Source: Leptofilum sp965223285 (GTDB lineage Bacteria; Chloroflexota; Anaerolineae; Promineifilales; Promineifilaceae). Taken from it: a stretch of 64,000 bases of DNA. The stretch spans positions 5,084,001 through 5,148,000 of the forward strand of contig NZ_OZ244997.1 of assembly GCF_965223285.1 (NCBI RefSeq), in the 5' to 3' direction. Every line of letters starts with the position of its first letter. The first letter of the stretch is position 1. This document shows positions 32,795 to 41,659 of the stretch, piece by piece. The translations under genes and the position numbers were made by a program. The notes under the pieces are model-generated. The model made no database searches and was not told where the DNA came from. It saw nothing but the letters and a program-made list of their open reading frames with translations.

Positions 32795-33721
32795 CTACGG
32801 ATTGAGCAAATCCATAAGCGCATTCCGCGCCTGTGGGTATTTGAAGGTGAACCCAGCCTCCTCCAATTTTTTAGGCACGGCGCGACGGCCGTCTAACACG
32901 ATCGCGGCAATTTCACCCAGAGCCAACTTAATGGCAAAGGCTGGGGCGGGGAAGAAAGCAGGGCGGTTCATGACTTGGCCAAGCACTTTGGCAAAATCCT
33001 TGTTTTTAAGCGGGTTGGGGGTGCAAAGGTTATAGGGGCCAACGGCCGTTTCGCTTTCCAGCAAGAAGCGAATGGCTCGTACTTCATCATCCAGGTGAAT
33101 CCAGGGCCACCATTGCTGGCCATTGCCCAGCGGCCCGCCTGCAAAAAATTTAAAGGGCAAGGCAGTGATGGGCAACGCGCCACTTTCCATGCTTAGCACG
33201 ATGCCTGTGCGAATGATGACCCGCCGCACGCCCATTGCTTCCACAGCGGCGGTGGAATTTTCCCAATCCACGGTAACATCCGCCAGGAAGCTGTTGCCAT
33301 TGGGAGATTCTTCCGTGATGATTTGGTCGCTTTGTGTATCGCCGTAATAATCTACGCCGGATGATTGAATGAGCAGTTTGGGTTTGTTGGTGGCGGCGCG
33401 AATGGCTTCGGTAACGGCCGTGCCGGCATCAATGCGGCTTTGGCGAATGCGCTGCTTGCGCTCATCTGTCCAGCGGCTGGGCAATAATCCGGTACCCGCA
33501 ATCGGTTCCCCGGCCAGATTGACAATGGCATCCGCCCCATCTGCCAGGTGACCCCAATTTGCGGCCGTTTTGCTATCCCACTTTTCTCCCCGAACATTTG
33601 CCGGGAAGCTGTATTTGGCCGGGTTTCGGCTTAATACAATGACCTCATGCCCATTGGCTGCCAGATTTTTTGCCAATGCCGACCCAATGAGGCCGGTACC
33701 GCCTGTGATAATTACGCGCAT
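32795..33721 (-). CDS. TIGR01777 family NAD-dependent epimerase-like protein
   Basis: 308 residues. Extended short-chain dehydrogenase fold: Rossmann motif ITGGTGLIGSALAKNL, VNLAGEPIA, the TIGR01777 signature SRWTDERKQRIRQSRI, SSGVDYYGD (YxxxK replaced, as in this family), RTGIVLS, PWIHLDDEV, and a C-terminal DUF1731 region (LDGRRAVPKKLEEAGFTFKYP). Related to E. coli YfcH; the reaction is unknown. ATG 33721 follows AAGGAG. Divergent from the Thr/Pro-rich lipoprotein gene across 252 bases. Confidence 0.93.
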   Translation of the reverse strand: MRVIITGGTGLIGSALAKNLAANGHEVIVLSRNPAKYSFPANVRGEKWDSKTAANWGHLADGADAIVNLAGEPIAGTGLLPSRWTDERKQRIRQSRIDAGTAVTEAIRAATNKPKLLIQSSGVDYYGDTQSDQIITEESPNGNSFLADVTVDWENSTAAVEAMGVRRVIIRTGIVLSMESGALPITALPFKFFAGGPLGNGQQWWPWIHLDDEVRAIRFLLESETAVGPYNLCTPNPLKNKDFAKVLGQVMNRPAFFPAPAFAIKLALGEIAAIVLDGRRAVPKKLEEAGFTFKYPQARNALMDLLNP

Positions 33722-33973
33722 CTTTTGCTGCTCCTTTTGTACAACCAAGGTCTTTTAGTAACGGATTTACCCATATTTTAGCACCAAAACGTAAGATTGT
33801 CCATATTTTGAACAGTTTTTATGTGTCAAACCTGTGCAGTTCGTTTTGTAACCTGAAATATATCGTACGTTTTTTGGTAGCATGTCACATCAAAAAATTG
33901 AAAACATAGTACATACTGGTGTCGCTTTCGTGTTTTCATACTGTTGCAAGTAACAATTACCAAGGAGAATATA

Positions 33974-34837
33974 ATGACGACCCTTTGCAGAAAACGATGC
34001 AGCCCTATTGTGCTACTTTCTCTTGCCGTTCTGCTGTTTGTGACGGCCTGTGGGGAGGACGAGACAACACTAGGGTCAACGGCCGTTGCTGAGGTAGCCG
34101 AAGAACCAACCGAAACACCCGTGCCGCCAACTGAAACGCCTGCGCCCACAGAGACACCGGTACCGACCAATACAGCCACGTCTACACCAACCGAAACACC
34201 GACTGAGACACCAACCAGCACGCCGGAACCAACTAATACACCCACGCCAGAACCCACAGAGACCCCCACTGAGGTGCCGACCAACACGCCAGAACCAACC
34301 AATACGCCTGTGCCGCCAACGGCCGCTCCCCCACCTTCTGACTCTGGCGACGGCAGTGACAGTGATGACAGCGGAGATGCTGACGATGAGTCAGGCGATG
34401 ATGATCAGGTAGATATGATCACCGTTTACTACATTTCTAACCCTAACGACATTTTGGGTGTTTTTCCTGAGCTGCCGTTCGATGCCGAAGGGCTGAAAGC
34501 CAACATGAACAATATTTACGCTTCATTGCAAACGATGCGGGGCAGCATTGATGGTGCCAAAGCTGGCGACCAGGCTTCCTGCGACACGTACGTGGCCGCT
34601 TACAACAACATTTTGTATTCTGGTGTCTTTTACAAAGACGTTCCGGGCGATTGGGCAGACATTGACGGCGTTTACTTCATCTCCTTCATTTTCTCGCTGG
34701 ATCGTACCCGCCCGGCATATCTCTCCTGCGTGAATTCAGGCGTGGTGGATGATTTTAATTATGGCTTGGCAGTCCAAACCATCGACCAGACAATTTCGTT
34801 TATGACGCCAGCTCTTAACTCGGCCAATTCCCGTTAA
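33974..34837 (+). CDS. Thr/Pro/Glu-rich lipoprotein of unknown function
   Basis: 287 residues. Signal peptide with lipobox FVTAC (Cys about 26); a long stalk of PTETP/PTNTP repeats (about 40-118); an Asp/Ser/Gly spacer (120-145); then a 140-residue alpha-rich domain with two Cys (about 205 and 257). The stalk should hold the domain away from the membrane. The domain is not recognised. ATG 33974 is fixed by AAGGAG; the earlier in-frame start at 33944 is not used. A strong terminator follows. Confidence 0.8.
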   Translation: MTTLCRKRCSPIVLLSLAVLLFVTACGEDETTLGSTAVAEVAEEPTETPVPPTETPAPTETPVPTNTATSTPTETPTETPTSTPEPTNTPTPEPTETPTEVPTNTPEPTNTPVPPTAAPPPSDSGDGSDSDDSGDADDESGDDDQVDMITVYYISNPNDILGVFPELPFDAEGLKANMNNIYASLQTMRGSIDGAKAGDQASCDTYVAAYNNILYSGVFYKDVPGDWADIDGVYFISFIFSLDRTRPAYLSCVNSGVVDDFNYGLAVQTIDQTISFMTPALNSANSR

Positions 34838-34874
34838 CAAATTTGATTCAGCCAAAAACTAAATCATGCGCTTC

Positions 34875-34913
34875 ACTTCCCCGGAACCTTTAAGGTTCCG
34901 GGGAAGTTTTTTA
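34875..34913. terminator. strong terminator between convergent genes
   Basis: ACTTCCCCGGAACCTT and AAGGTTCCGGGGAAGT form a 16-bp perfect stem followed by TTTTTT on the plus strand. It lies 38 bases after the lipoprotein stop and abuts the end of the convergent deaminase gene. Confidence 0.92.
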
Positions 34914-36239
34914 TAGTGCAAAGCGGCAAGGCGTGCCTAAACGTTGGGCCAGTTCATCGGGGTCGAAACTGGTGTGCTGGAGTACCCACTCAACTTCTGA
35001 GGCGAGGGAGATGTCGAAGGTGCCGGGATCGTCGGTGCAGAGGCAGAGGTTAACCGGGCTGGCCAGCAGCTTGTGGACGGGATGATGGGCGGCATCAGGC
35101 ACGCCGCCGATGCGGAGGTTGGAGGTGGGGCAGCATTCAATGACGGTGCCAAGCTGGGTGAGCTGGTGCAGGGCAAAATCTTGTCGCTGCCGGATTTCCT
35201 GGAAGCGTTGGGGTGTGTACGGCCGTTCCACTAAATCATCTTTTTTCAAGTTCCCCAAAGATTTTTGCTCCGCCCGCAATTGCTGCTCATCAACTGCCAC
35301 GCCCACCTGCCGCAATCCTTTGGCATGGCGCAAATCGTACGCGATCTGGTCCAGTCGTTCGCTAACCAGCTCCGCTTCATGTGCCTGCGGCCGACGGCTG
35401 ACCGCTACGGCTGGGTCTAGACCCAGGGCAATACAATGCCCCAGCCGCTTGGCACCCAGCAGCGCCGCTTCGTGGCACCAGCGCACGGCACTTTCCAGCG
35501 ACTTATCAAAAAATGTTTCGCCGACGTGGTAAACGATTGAGAGCTGCTGCGCTGGGTCAGCTGCATTGTCACGGCGAATCTGCTGGAAGATGTCGCGGAA
35601 TAGCTTGGGCGAGTACCCTTCTTCGTGGCTGGCGAAGTCAACACCAACGAGCGTTTGCGCCAAATGAGGCTGCTCGGCTAATAGTTGGCGCACAGCTTGG
35701 TACATCGTCCAAGGATCGTCGCGGGGGAGGGCAACAATGTAGCGAGCGGTGAAATGCCCATCGCTTTCGGCGGCTAATGTTTCCGTACAGATTTGCATTT
35801 TCCGGCGCAGCTCGGCGTCCTCTCCCCAAAAGCCGGCGCGGTATTCCACATAATTCAGCCCGTGCCGCTTGTGGTGTTCGACGGCTTGGGTAATCATGGA
35901 AACGGCCGTTTCTCTATCCCGCTCCCAGCCATATCCCCACAATTGGGTAAAGAGCCGGTATTTCCACATGAACTTTTCAAAGTCACCGCCATCTTCCACC
36001 CCAAAAACGTAAGCATCTTTGAGTTTGGGGAAGCCAATTTCGGGATTCTCTAATGCTTCGGCAAATAGCTGAATCGGGTTGAGGTCAGTTTGCAGAGCTG
36101 CATTGTACCCGTCCAAAAAGCCACGCGCGTTCCAATCTACCTCGCGGAAGATGGGCGCACCGATGGCCAGCAAATCCTCGGCGTAAAAGGAGCCAGCCAA
36201 ATGCACATGCAGATCGCAGCTTGTTAGATTATTTGGCAA
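34911..36239 (-). CDS. adenosine deaminase-like metal hydrolase
   Basis: About 442 residues. Adenosine/AMP deaminase superfamily: metal ligands LHVHLAGS, YHVGETF, LGHC and CTDDPGTFD; CPTSNLRIGG is also typical. It is longer than standard adenosine deaminase (about 340) and has an insertion around residues 285-360 (AHEAELVSERLDQIAYDLRHAK), so the substrate may differ. The start is uncertain: TTG 36239, overlapping the DUF4870 gene by 11 bases, gives a good N-terminus, but no ribosome site is visible; the frame is open further upstream. Confidence 0.85.
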   Translation of the reverse strand: MPNNLTSCDLHVHLAGSFYAEDLLAIGAPIFREVDWNARGFLDGYNAALQTDLNPIQLFAEALENPEIGFPKLKDAYVFGVEDGGDFEKFMWKYRLFTQLWGYGWERDRETAVSMITQAVEHHKRHGLNYVEYRAGFWGEDAELRRKMQICTETLAAESDGHFTARYIVALPRDDPWTMYQAVRQLLAEQPHLAQTLVGVDFASHEEGYSPKLFRDIFQQIRRDNAADPAQQLSIVYHVGETFFDKSLESAVRWCHEAALLGAKRLGHCIALGLDPAVAVSRRPQAHEAELVSERLDQIAYDLRHAKGLRQVGVAVDEQQLRAEQKSLGNLKKDDLVERPYTPQRFQEIRQRQDFALHQLTQLGTVIECCPTSNLRIGGVPDAAHHPVHKLLASPVNLCLCTDDPGTFDISLASEVEWVLQHTSFDPDELAQRLGTPCRFAL

Positions 36240-36669
36240 GATAAGCCCGTACGCGCTGACCAACGAGAGGGTAAGTGAAATCGTGACCTTGCAAATTGCG
36301 AACGGCCGCATAAATCGCCACAATAATGGTTACAATCATTATCAAGAAGATGAAGCCCATAACACAGAACGGCAAGAAGAAACCGGCTGGGGGACCACTG
36401 GCTGCCATCTCTTCCATAATAAATACGCTGCCAAACATCAGAAAAAAGCTGACCATGTAAAGGGCAAAGCCACCAAAAAGCAAGATGATCTGGGTGACTT
36501 GCCAAGCTAGTGCCTGTATTGATTGCTGGCGAATATAGTCTGATTTTTCTCGCTGGGTTACCCAAATAATCGCTGGCACCACGATACCCCACATGGGCAA
36601 CAGCGCGGCCGCATGACCCAATGCACCTACAATTTTGTCATCTTGCGTTGGCGTTTGCTTTTCATCCAT
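36229..36669 (-). CDS. DUF4870 family membrane protein
   Basis: 146 residues with about four hydrophobic segments. DUF4870 (Tic20-like) features: ALGHAAALLPMWGIVVPAIIWVTQREKSDYIRQQSIQALAWQ. Function unknown. ATG 36669 is chosen from the family N-terminus; longer readings add a Cys-containing tail without a ribosome site. It overlaps the deaminase-like gene. Confidence 0.85.
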   Translation of the reverse strand: MDEKQTPTQDDKIVGALGHAAALLPMWGIVVPAIIWVTQREKSDYIRQQSIQALAWQVTQIILLFGGFALYMVSFFLMFGSVFIMEEMAASGPPAGFFLPFCVMGFIFLIMIVTIIVAIYAAVRNLQGHDFTYPLVGQRVRAYLAK

Positions 36670-36728
36670 TTGGCACCACTTCTTTTGTAATCGGCAAGAA
36701 GTGTGCACACTTCTTGCTTACAAACAAA

Positions 36729-37313
36729 TTATGGCAACTTATTTTCTAAAGTGCCAACAACTTGTAGCCAAGGCGGGTCAGGGAAGGGGTTTTGCTCTAC
36801 CGTCATGCCCAGCTTGCGCATGACGGCCTGGGAGGCGAGGTTGTCATGCTCGGTGGTGGCGATGAGGCGGTTGAGCCGCATGGTGCCAAAGGCGTAGTTG
36901 ATGAGGGTTTGGGCTGCTTCCGTCGCGTACCCTTGACCTTGATGGGCGGGACCAATGAGCCAGAGCAGACCGACCTCGGCGGTGGCTAGGGCATCGGCCT
37001 GGCCGCCCAGACTGGGCAGTTGGCCGTACACATCCACACAGGGCACCAACCCCACTGAGCCAATGAGCTGCTCATTTTCTTTCAGCACCACGGCGCGGTC
37101 GCCGTAAGGTGGCTGGCCTAGCTGGGCCAAATGCCGCTCGTTCATAACGTTCCAGGCCAAATAGTCGGCTTCGGCCGCTCGCTGCTCCTCCATTGGTTTT
37201 CGGGGATTCACCCAGCCGATGGCCTGTTTGATGGGGAAGAGTTGGGGGAGGTCGGTGGGGAGAAACGGCCGTATCCTCAGCCGTTCACTTTCTAAAATGG
37301 GTATTGATCGCAT
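36729..37313 (-). CDS. GNAT acetyltransferase, RimJ/RimL type
   Basis: 194 residues. N-terminal ESERLRIRPFLPTDLPQLF, acetyl-CoA loop GPAHQGQGYATEAAQTLINYAFGTMRLNRLIATTEHDN, and the terminal LGM...W segment place it among Ala/Ser-specific N-acetyltransferase-like enzymes. The target is unknown. ATG 37313 is chosen: the in-frame extension to 37358 is encoded by the GTAATT repeat. First of a long series of GNAT genes on this strand. Confidence 0.9.
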   Translation of the reverse strand: MRSIPILESERLRIRPFLPTDLPQLFPIKQAIGWVNPRKPMEEQRAAEADYLAWNVMNERHLAQLGQPPYGDRAVVLKENEQLIGSVGLVPCVDVYGQLPSLGGQADALATAEVGLLWLIGPAHQGQGYATEAAQTLINYAFGTMRLNRLIATTEHDNLASQAVMRKLGMTVEQNPFPDPPWLQVVGTLENKLP

Positions 37314-37329
37314 GAATACCTCGTGCAGA

Positions 37330-37362
37330 GGTAATTGGGTAATTACCCAGTTACTCAATTAC
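37330..37362. repeat. GTAATT palindromic repeat, second copy
   Basis: GTAATTGGGTAATTACCCAGTTACTCAATTAC matches the repeat at 24149, where an IS701 element has inserted. It lies between the GNAT gene and the end of the GNAT-APH fusion gene. Confidence 0.75.
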
Positions 37363-39891
37363 TTTTCTTTCTTCCAACTGCTTTTCAAACGCCAAACTCG
37401 CTGTCAACTCTTCAAACCCCAGCTTTTTGTTGAGCGTGAGCATGGAGTTATTTTCCTCGTTGCCGGTGCGGATGCGCTGGAAGCCTGCCTTTTTGGCGTA
37501 TTCGATGGTTTTGGCTTTAAGGGCAGTTGCCAGGCCGCGCCGCCGATAGCCGCGCAGCACGCCGGTGAAACCGGTGCTGACCACGCCGGGCTGGCTCCCT
37601 TTTTCTAGCAAGGAGTTGCCGATGTAACGGCCGTTTTTCACCGCCACCATCCACGAATCAACCATCGCTGTAGGCGCATCTAAATACATTTTCTTAAACT
37701 CCGCCAGTGATATTTTTTTTGGCGTGTAGGGCAATGGTTCATCCTGCACAAGCTGCCAATCCAGCTCATGGAGTTTGTTCATCCACGCCGGATCGCTGAT
37801 TTGCAGATTTGGCACGGTGTGGAAGGTGATGCCCTCGGCTTCCAATTTTTGAATGAGTGGCGCAAATTGAGCGGTGTCTGCCGCTGGCAGATCGAGCTTG
37901 CTGATGACCCAACGCATGGTTTGGCGGAAGCCACGCTGTTGCAAAAAGCGGACGGCCTGGGGGTGGTGTTGGTAACAGCTAGATTCCAGAATAACGGGCG
38001 CAGGTGTACAGGTTTGCAGCGTTTGCCAAATTTGGTTGTAAACGGCCGTGCCTACGCCACGCCCTTCAAAATCTGGATGCACGGTAATGTTAAAGCGGTA
38101 ACGCCCTGGGGTAGTGGCATAGATGTGATATTTACTGTTGCCAAAGGCGATGATACGGCCGTCTTGCGCCACCACCCACGCTTGAAAAAATTGCTCGGCC
38201 GGGCGCGTGGCATCAGCATGTTTAAATTCAGCAATTGTCGTTGCATTTTTCGGGAAAACTGCTTTTTCTACGGCGTAAATCGCCTCGTAATCTTTGTCAG
38301 TTTGGGTAAAGGGGCGAATCATAAATGTCATATTTCCTCCATTTTGTGCAATTTGGTTACCAACCGCTGCCAACGGGCAGAACGTCGCGGCGTGGCCGAT
38401 GTGAACCATGAACCAATTAGGCTCGTCCGGGTAGCGCAAGCCGCCCAGCAGCCATTGTAGCTCTAGCGTGCCTGCCCAAAAGCGGGCGCGTTCAATATGT
38501 GCGGCGATATTTGGATAATATGGATTCATTAAGCGCACAAACTGTTCGCCAAATTGGTCTAGCAAACAGGCAAAGTCGGTGGCCGGGTCACCAATGCCTG
38601 CGGTGCCAAAGTCGATGATGCCATTGAGCCGTTGGGTGTTTGGGTTGTAGAGCAGGTGGTAGCCGCCCAAATCGCCGTTCATAAAAACAGGGTCGTGTGC
38701 CATAAAATCGGGATGGGTTAGCACGGGGGCAAAATGGTGCTCAACCCAGTCACGGGCAAAGGGCATCATATGCAGGAAGAGCATCTCTTCTACGTCTTCG
38801 TATAGGGTTTGCCATTTTTGCGGGGTGCGGTTGGTAACAGACGGCCGTATTCCCGCCCGTTCAACCTCAGGCATAGGAATTGTGTGCAGCTGATGCAAAA
38901 AAGTGCCAAGCTGCGCGGCGATGGCTTGCTGGTCGGTCAGGGGCAAACGCAGCAACAGGTGGCGGCTAAGTGCCTCGCCGGGAATCCAATCGTAGCTCAC
39001 AAAGGGGAACCCCAATAGCTTTCCATCATACATTTTCCAGCTTGGCAGCGGCAGGGTCAGATGCTGCTGGGCAAGGTTTAGGCAGTTGGCTTCTTGACGT
39101 AGATGGTCAACTGCCCACTCATGTTTGGGAAAGCGAAAAACGTGACGGCCGTTTACAATCATCACGTCATTTACCAACCCTTCCTCGTTCAGTTGTGCGG
39201 TTTCAATTTGTAGGTTGGGTTCAGCTTGGGTGATTTGTTGGGTGTAAACGGCCGTTTTTTCATGCGGTTGCACTTTTTTGAAGGTAGATTTAGCTTGTTG
39301 CTGGTGCAGGTAACGGCCAAAGCCCTCTGGGTACCGCTGTTGCCACTCGGAACGCAGCATGCCATACCCCATCGAATCGAAAAATTCCCCGTTTACGATG
39401 CGCGCATCCCGAAAACGGGCTTCTTCTTTGAAGCCTAGCTTCTCAGCTAACCGCATCATGCCCACATTACCAGACCAGGTGCGTAAATCGAGCCGGGCAA
39501 GGTCGGGCATGGCGTGCCAAAGGTAGTCGCACCAAAGCCCCAATGCTTCAAAACCAAGTCCCTGGCCCCAAAACGCTGGATCATAAATGACGATGCCCAC
39601 CGAGAGCCAGTTGGTTTCCTGGCTTTGCCAATACCAGCTCACTTGCCCCAATAGCTGATCGGTATTTTTGTCGCAGATATTGAGGCGGCGGCGCGGGGTG
39701 GGCCAGGCGTTTTTCTCTATCCATCCTCGAATTTTGGCGATCTGTTCAGGAATTTCTTCTGGCTTGGTTCTGGGATAATAGGGGCCATCTAACTGTTGCC
39801 AACGGTGGCCGGGCTGCTGCCAGGTTGCATAGCTTTCTAAATCTGCCAGTTGCCAATCATGGAGTCGCAGGCGGTTGCCTTCAATTTGTTG
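37351..39891 (-). CDS. GNAT-APH-GNAT-GNAT fusion protein
   Basis: 846 residues. Domain order: RimJ-like GNAT (about 5-165; WGQGLGFEALGLWCDYLW); APH-type phosphotransferase (about 190-510; VFMNGDLGGYHLL as catalytic loop and IIDFGTAGIGDPATDFA as metal site); GNAT (about 521-690; GRGVGTAVYNQIWQTL); GNAT (about 690-846; RGYRRRGLATALKAKTIEYA). The first half recalls AAC(6')-APH(2'') aminoglycoside enzymes in layout, but the sequences differ. An internal ATG at 38331 (residue 521) with TGGAGGAAA in front starts exactly at the third domain, so a separate C-terminal protein may also be made, or two genes fused by stop-codon loss. ATG 39891 is chosen over an upstream in-frame start. Confidence 0.85.
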   Translation of the reverse strand, partial: QQIEGNRLRLHDWQLADLESYATWQQPGHRWQQLDGPYYPRTKPEEIPEQIAKIRGWIEKNAWPTPRRRLNICDKNTDQLLGQVSWYWQSQETNWLSVGIVIYDPAFWGQGLGFEALGLWCDYLWHAMPDLARLDLRTWSGNVGMMRLAEKLGFKEEARFRDARIVNGEFFDSMGYGMLRSEWQQRYPEGFGRYLHQQQAKSTFKKVQPHEKTAVYTQQITQAEPNLQIETAQLNEEGLVNDVMIVNGRHVFRFPKHEWAVDHLRQEANCLNLAQQHLTLPLPSWKMYDGKLLGFPFVSYDWIPGEALSRHLLLRLPLTDQQAIAAQLGTFLHQLHTIPMPEVERAGIRPSVTNRTPQKWQTLYEDVEEMLFLHMMPFARDWVEHHFAPVLTHPDFMAHDPVFMNGDLGGYHLLYNPNTQRLNGIIDFGTAGIGDPATDFACLLDQFGEQFVRLMNPYYPNIAAHIERARFWAGTLELQWLLGGLRYPDEPNWFMVHIGHAATFCPLAAVGNQIAQNGGNMTFMIRPFTQTDKDYEAIYAVEKAVFPKNATTIAEFKHADATRPAEQFFQAWVVAQDGRIIAFGNSKYHIYATTPGRYRFNITVHPDFEGRGVGTAVYNQIWQTLQTCTPAPVILESSCYQHHPQAVRFLQQRGFRQTMRWVISKLDLPAADTAQFAPLIQKLEAEGITFHTVPNLQISDPAWMNKLHELDWQLVQDEPLPYTPKKISLAEFKKMYLDAPTAMVDSWMVAVKNGRYIGNSLLEKGSQPGVVSTGFTGVLRGYRRRGLATALKAKTIEYAKKAGFQRIRTGNEENNSMLTLNKKLGFEELTASLAFEKQLEERKVIE
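38331..38340 (-). promoter_or_regulatory. internal ribosome binding site in GNAT-APH fusion gene
   Basis: On the minus strand GGAGGAAATATG lies in frame at the junction of the APH and second GNAT domains. It would start a 326-residue tandem-GNAT protein ending at 37351. Confidence 0.55.
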
Positions 39892-40002
39892 CATTGGTAA
39901 TTTCCATTTTGTTTTGTATCTCTTATACTTCCACAAGAAGATGGTATCCTTTATAATCTACCTGCATAATGCATTTGTGAATTTAAAGAAAAGGTAAATA
40001 TT

Positions 40003-40314
40003 ATGACATTGATATTGGAAAGGCACATTGATCAAAATGATGAGATTCGCAGTGGCAAACCATACTTGGTAGGCACAAGAATAACGGTTTCTGATATTGT
40101 CATCATGCATTTTCGGCAGGGGCAATCCTTAGAAGAGATTGCCGCAAAATATGATTTGCCACTGTCTGCTGTTTATGCTGCAATTTCTTATTACTTTGAT
40201 CACAAATCGAAGATTGACGGCGAAATAGACCAAAGTCAAACTTTTTACGAGACGATGAAACGCCAAGCCCCTTCCGTTCTGAGGGAAAAATTATCTTCCT
40301 TAAGTAATGAGTAA
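40003..40314 (+). CDS. DUF433 antitoxin-like protein
   Basis: 103 residues. DUF433: GKPYLVGTRITVSDIVIMHFRQGQSLEEIAAKYDLPLSAVYAAISYYFDHK, a small winged-helix-like DNA-binding fold. These proteins commonly precede DUF5615/PIN-like toxins, as here, where the next ATG lies 8 bases inside this gene. The pair is AT-rich and has no ACGGCCGT, so it was probably acquired horizontally. Confidence 0.88.
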   Translation: MTLILERHIDQNDEIRSGKPYLVGTRITVSDIVIMHFRQGQSLEEIAAKYDLPLSAVYAAISYYFDHKSKIDGEIDQSQTFYETMKRQAPSVLREKLSSLSNE

Positions 40315-40642
40315 GCGTATTCGATTTCATTTAGATGAAAACGTTGATCCGGTCATTGCTAAAGCTTTACTTCAATATGGCATTGATGTAACCACAACCG
40401 TAGATGCTGGTTTGAGAACCCTGTCTGATCATGAGCACTTGGAATATGCTACAAAAGATGGGCGTGTTGTGGTAACCCACGACAGCGATTTTTTGCGTAT
40501 GGCAAGGCAGGGTGACCCACATGCTGGTATCGCTTATTGTCACAAAGATTCTCGTTCAATAGGTGAACTCATTCGCGCTTTACAACTTATCTATGATGTG
40601 CTTACCCCTGATGAAATGAAAAATCAGGTTGAATATCTTTAG
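40307..40642 (+). CDS. DUF5615 PIN-like toxin
   Basis: 111 residues. DUF5615/Mut7-C-like PIN fold: RFHLDENVDPVIAKALLQYGIDV (first Asp), DHEHLEYATKDGRVVVTHDSDFLRM (further acidic residues) and HAGIAYCHKDSRSIGELIRAL. Such proteins are predicted RNases paired with DUF433 antitoxins. Overlaps the antitoxin gene by 8 bases. Convergent with the following kinase-like gene. Confidence 0.88.
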   Translation: MSKRIRFHLDENVDPVIAKALLQYGIDVTTTVDAGLRTLSDHEHLEYATKDGRVVVTHDSDFLRMARQGDPHAGIAYCHKDSRSIGELIRALQLIYDVLTPDEMKNQVEYL

Positions 40643-40648
40643 TTTGGT

Positions 40649-41659
40649 TCAGCTATTTTGTGAATCATCTGCCATCTCTGTGAAGTTGAAGTTGATGTAC
40701 GGCCGTTCCGCCAAAATCTTCTCACGCCTACCATTCATAAACCCAGCAACCCAGCCATCATTACTATAATCTGGTATGTCTCGCAGAATAATGCCGTACA
40801 AATCCATCTCGCGCAGCTTCATGAACGGGTGGATTTCTTTGAGCCAGATGGGGTCAAGATCATTTTCCTGGCAGTAGCCGCGCCAAAACTGCGGCCAAAT
40901 TTGTTGGCAAAATTGCTCTGGCTGCGGGTGGTTGGTGATGGCGTAAAAAATTACCATAGCAATGTCATACACAAAATGGCCGTAGACACAATCGTCAAAG
41001 TCGAACAGGGTGATCTGGTCTTTTTCATCGGCAAACAAGTTGCCAGTGTGCGCGTCCTGGTGAATCAGCCCAAAGGCGTCTGGTGGCGTGGGCAGGCTGC
41101 GTAAATAAGCCAGATTTTTGTCTACCAGCACCATCACGGCGGGATCAAGCTGGGGTAGGGCACTGGTAGTGTCTGTCATGTTGGGCGCGTCCCACTGCGG
41201 CCGTTGCCAGACGGGATTGGGCAGCGTGTACTGTTTGGTGAGTGCGTGCATTTTGCCGATGAGACGGCCGTAATTCAGCATAAATGGTTCTGTGAGGGTG
41301 CCATTTTTCCAGGGGGACCCCCCACTGGCTCGGACAAAGGCCGTTGCCAAGAAATGTTCGCCACGGCCGTCTGGAATCAGCTCCACCAAATTGCCCGCGT
41401 CTGAGTTGACGGCTTTGGCTACCCCGGCACCGCCCTGCGCCAGATGGTTGATCCAATCCACCTCGCCCTGAATGAGCCCCGGACTGCGGCGCAGGCTGTG
41501 GCCGAGGCGCAAAACGTACTGTGCGCCCTCTTTTTCATAGCCATAGATGAAACTTTCAAAGCCGCCCAGCTCTTCAAATTTGTCTGGGGCAATGCCATAC
41601 CGCTGCTGCGCTTCGGCTACAATTTGCTCATTTAAGCGGCTACGAATTTTCTCTTCCAT
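40649..41659 (-). CDS. APH-family phosphotransferase (SrkA/HomK-like)
   Basis: 336 residues. Aminoglycoside phosphotransferase-like kinase fold: FIYGYEKEGAQYVLRLGHS, catalytic LIHQDAHTGNLF, and metal site LFDFDDCVYGHFVYDIAMV. The overall layout fits the group with stress response kinase and homoserine-kinase-like proteins; the substrate is unknown. ATG 41659 with GGAGAAAAT upstream. It overlaps the preceding DinB-like gene by 20 bases. Confidence 0.88.
   Translation of the reverse strand: MEEKIRSRLNEQIVAEAQQRYGIAPDKFEELGGFESFIYGYEKEGAQYVLRLGHSLRRSPGLIQGEVDWINHLAQGGAGVAKAVNSDAGNLVELIPDGRGEHFLATAFVRASGGSPWKNGTLTEPFMLNYGRLIGKMHALTKQYTLPNPVWQRPQWDAPNMTDTTSALPQLDPAVMVLVDKNLAYLRSLPTPPDAFGLIHQDAHTGNLFADEKDQITLFDFDDCVYGHFVYDIAMVIFYAITNHPQPEQFCQQIWPQFWRGYCQENDLDPIWLKEIHPFMKLREMDLYGIILRDIPDYSNDGWVAGFMNGRREKILAERPYINFNFTEMADDSQNS

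Noticed and set aside
32590..32823. Single 77-residue minus-strand gene
   Set aside because: Only the last part resembles a protein; the better N-terminus is in another frame, so I annotated a remnant instead.
37351..37358. Upstream extensions that overlap the GTAATT repeat (also in the nitroreductase and GNAT genes)
   Set aside because: Translation of repeats gives MSNYVITQL/MSNWVITQL N-termini in unrelated proteins; starts with ribosome sites lie further in.
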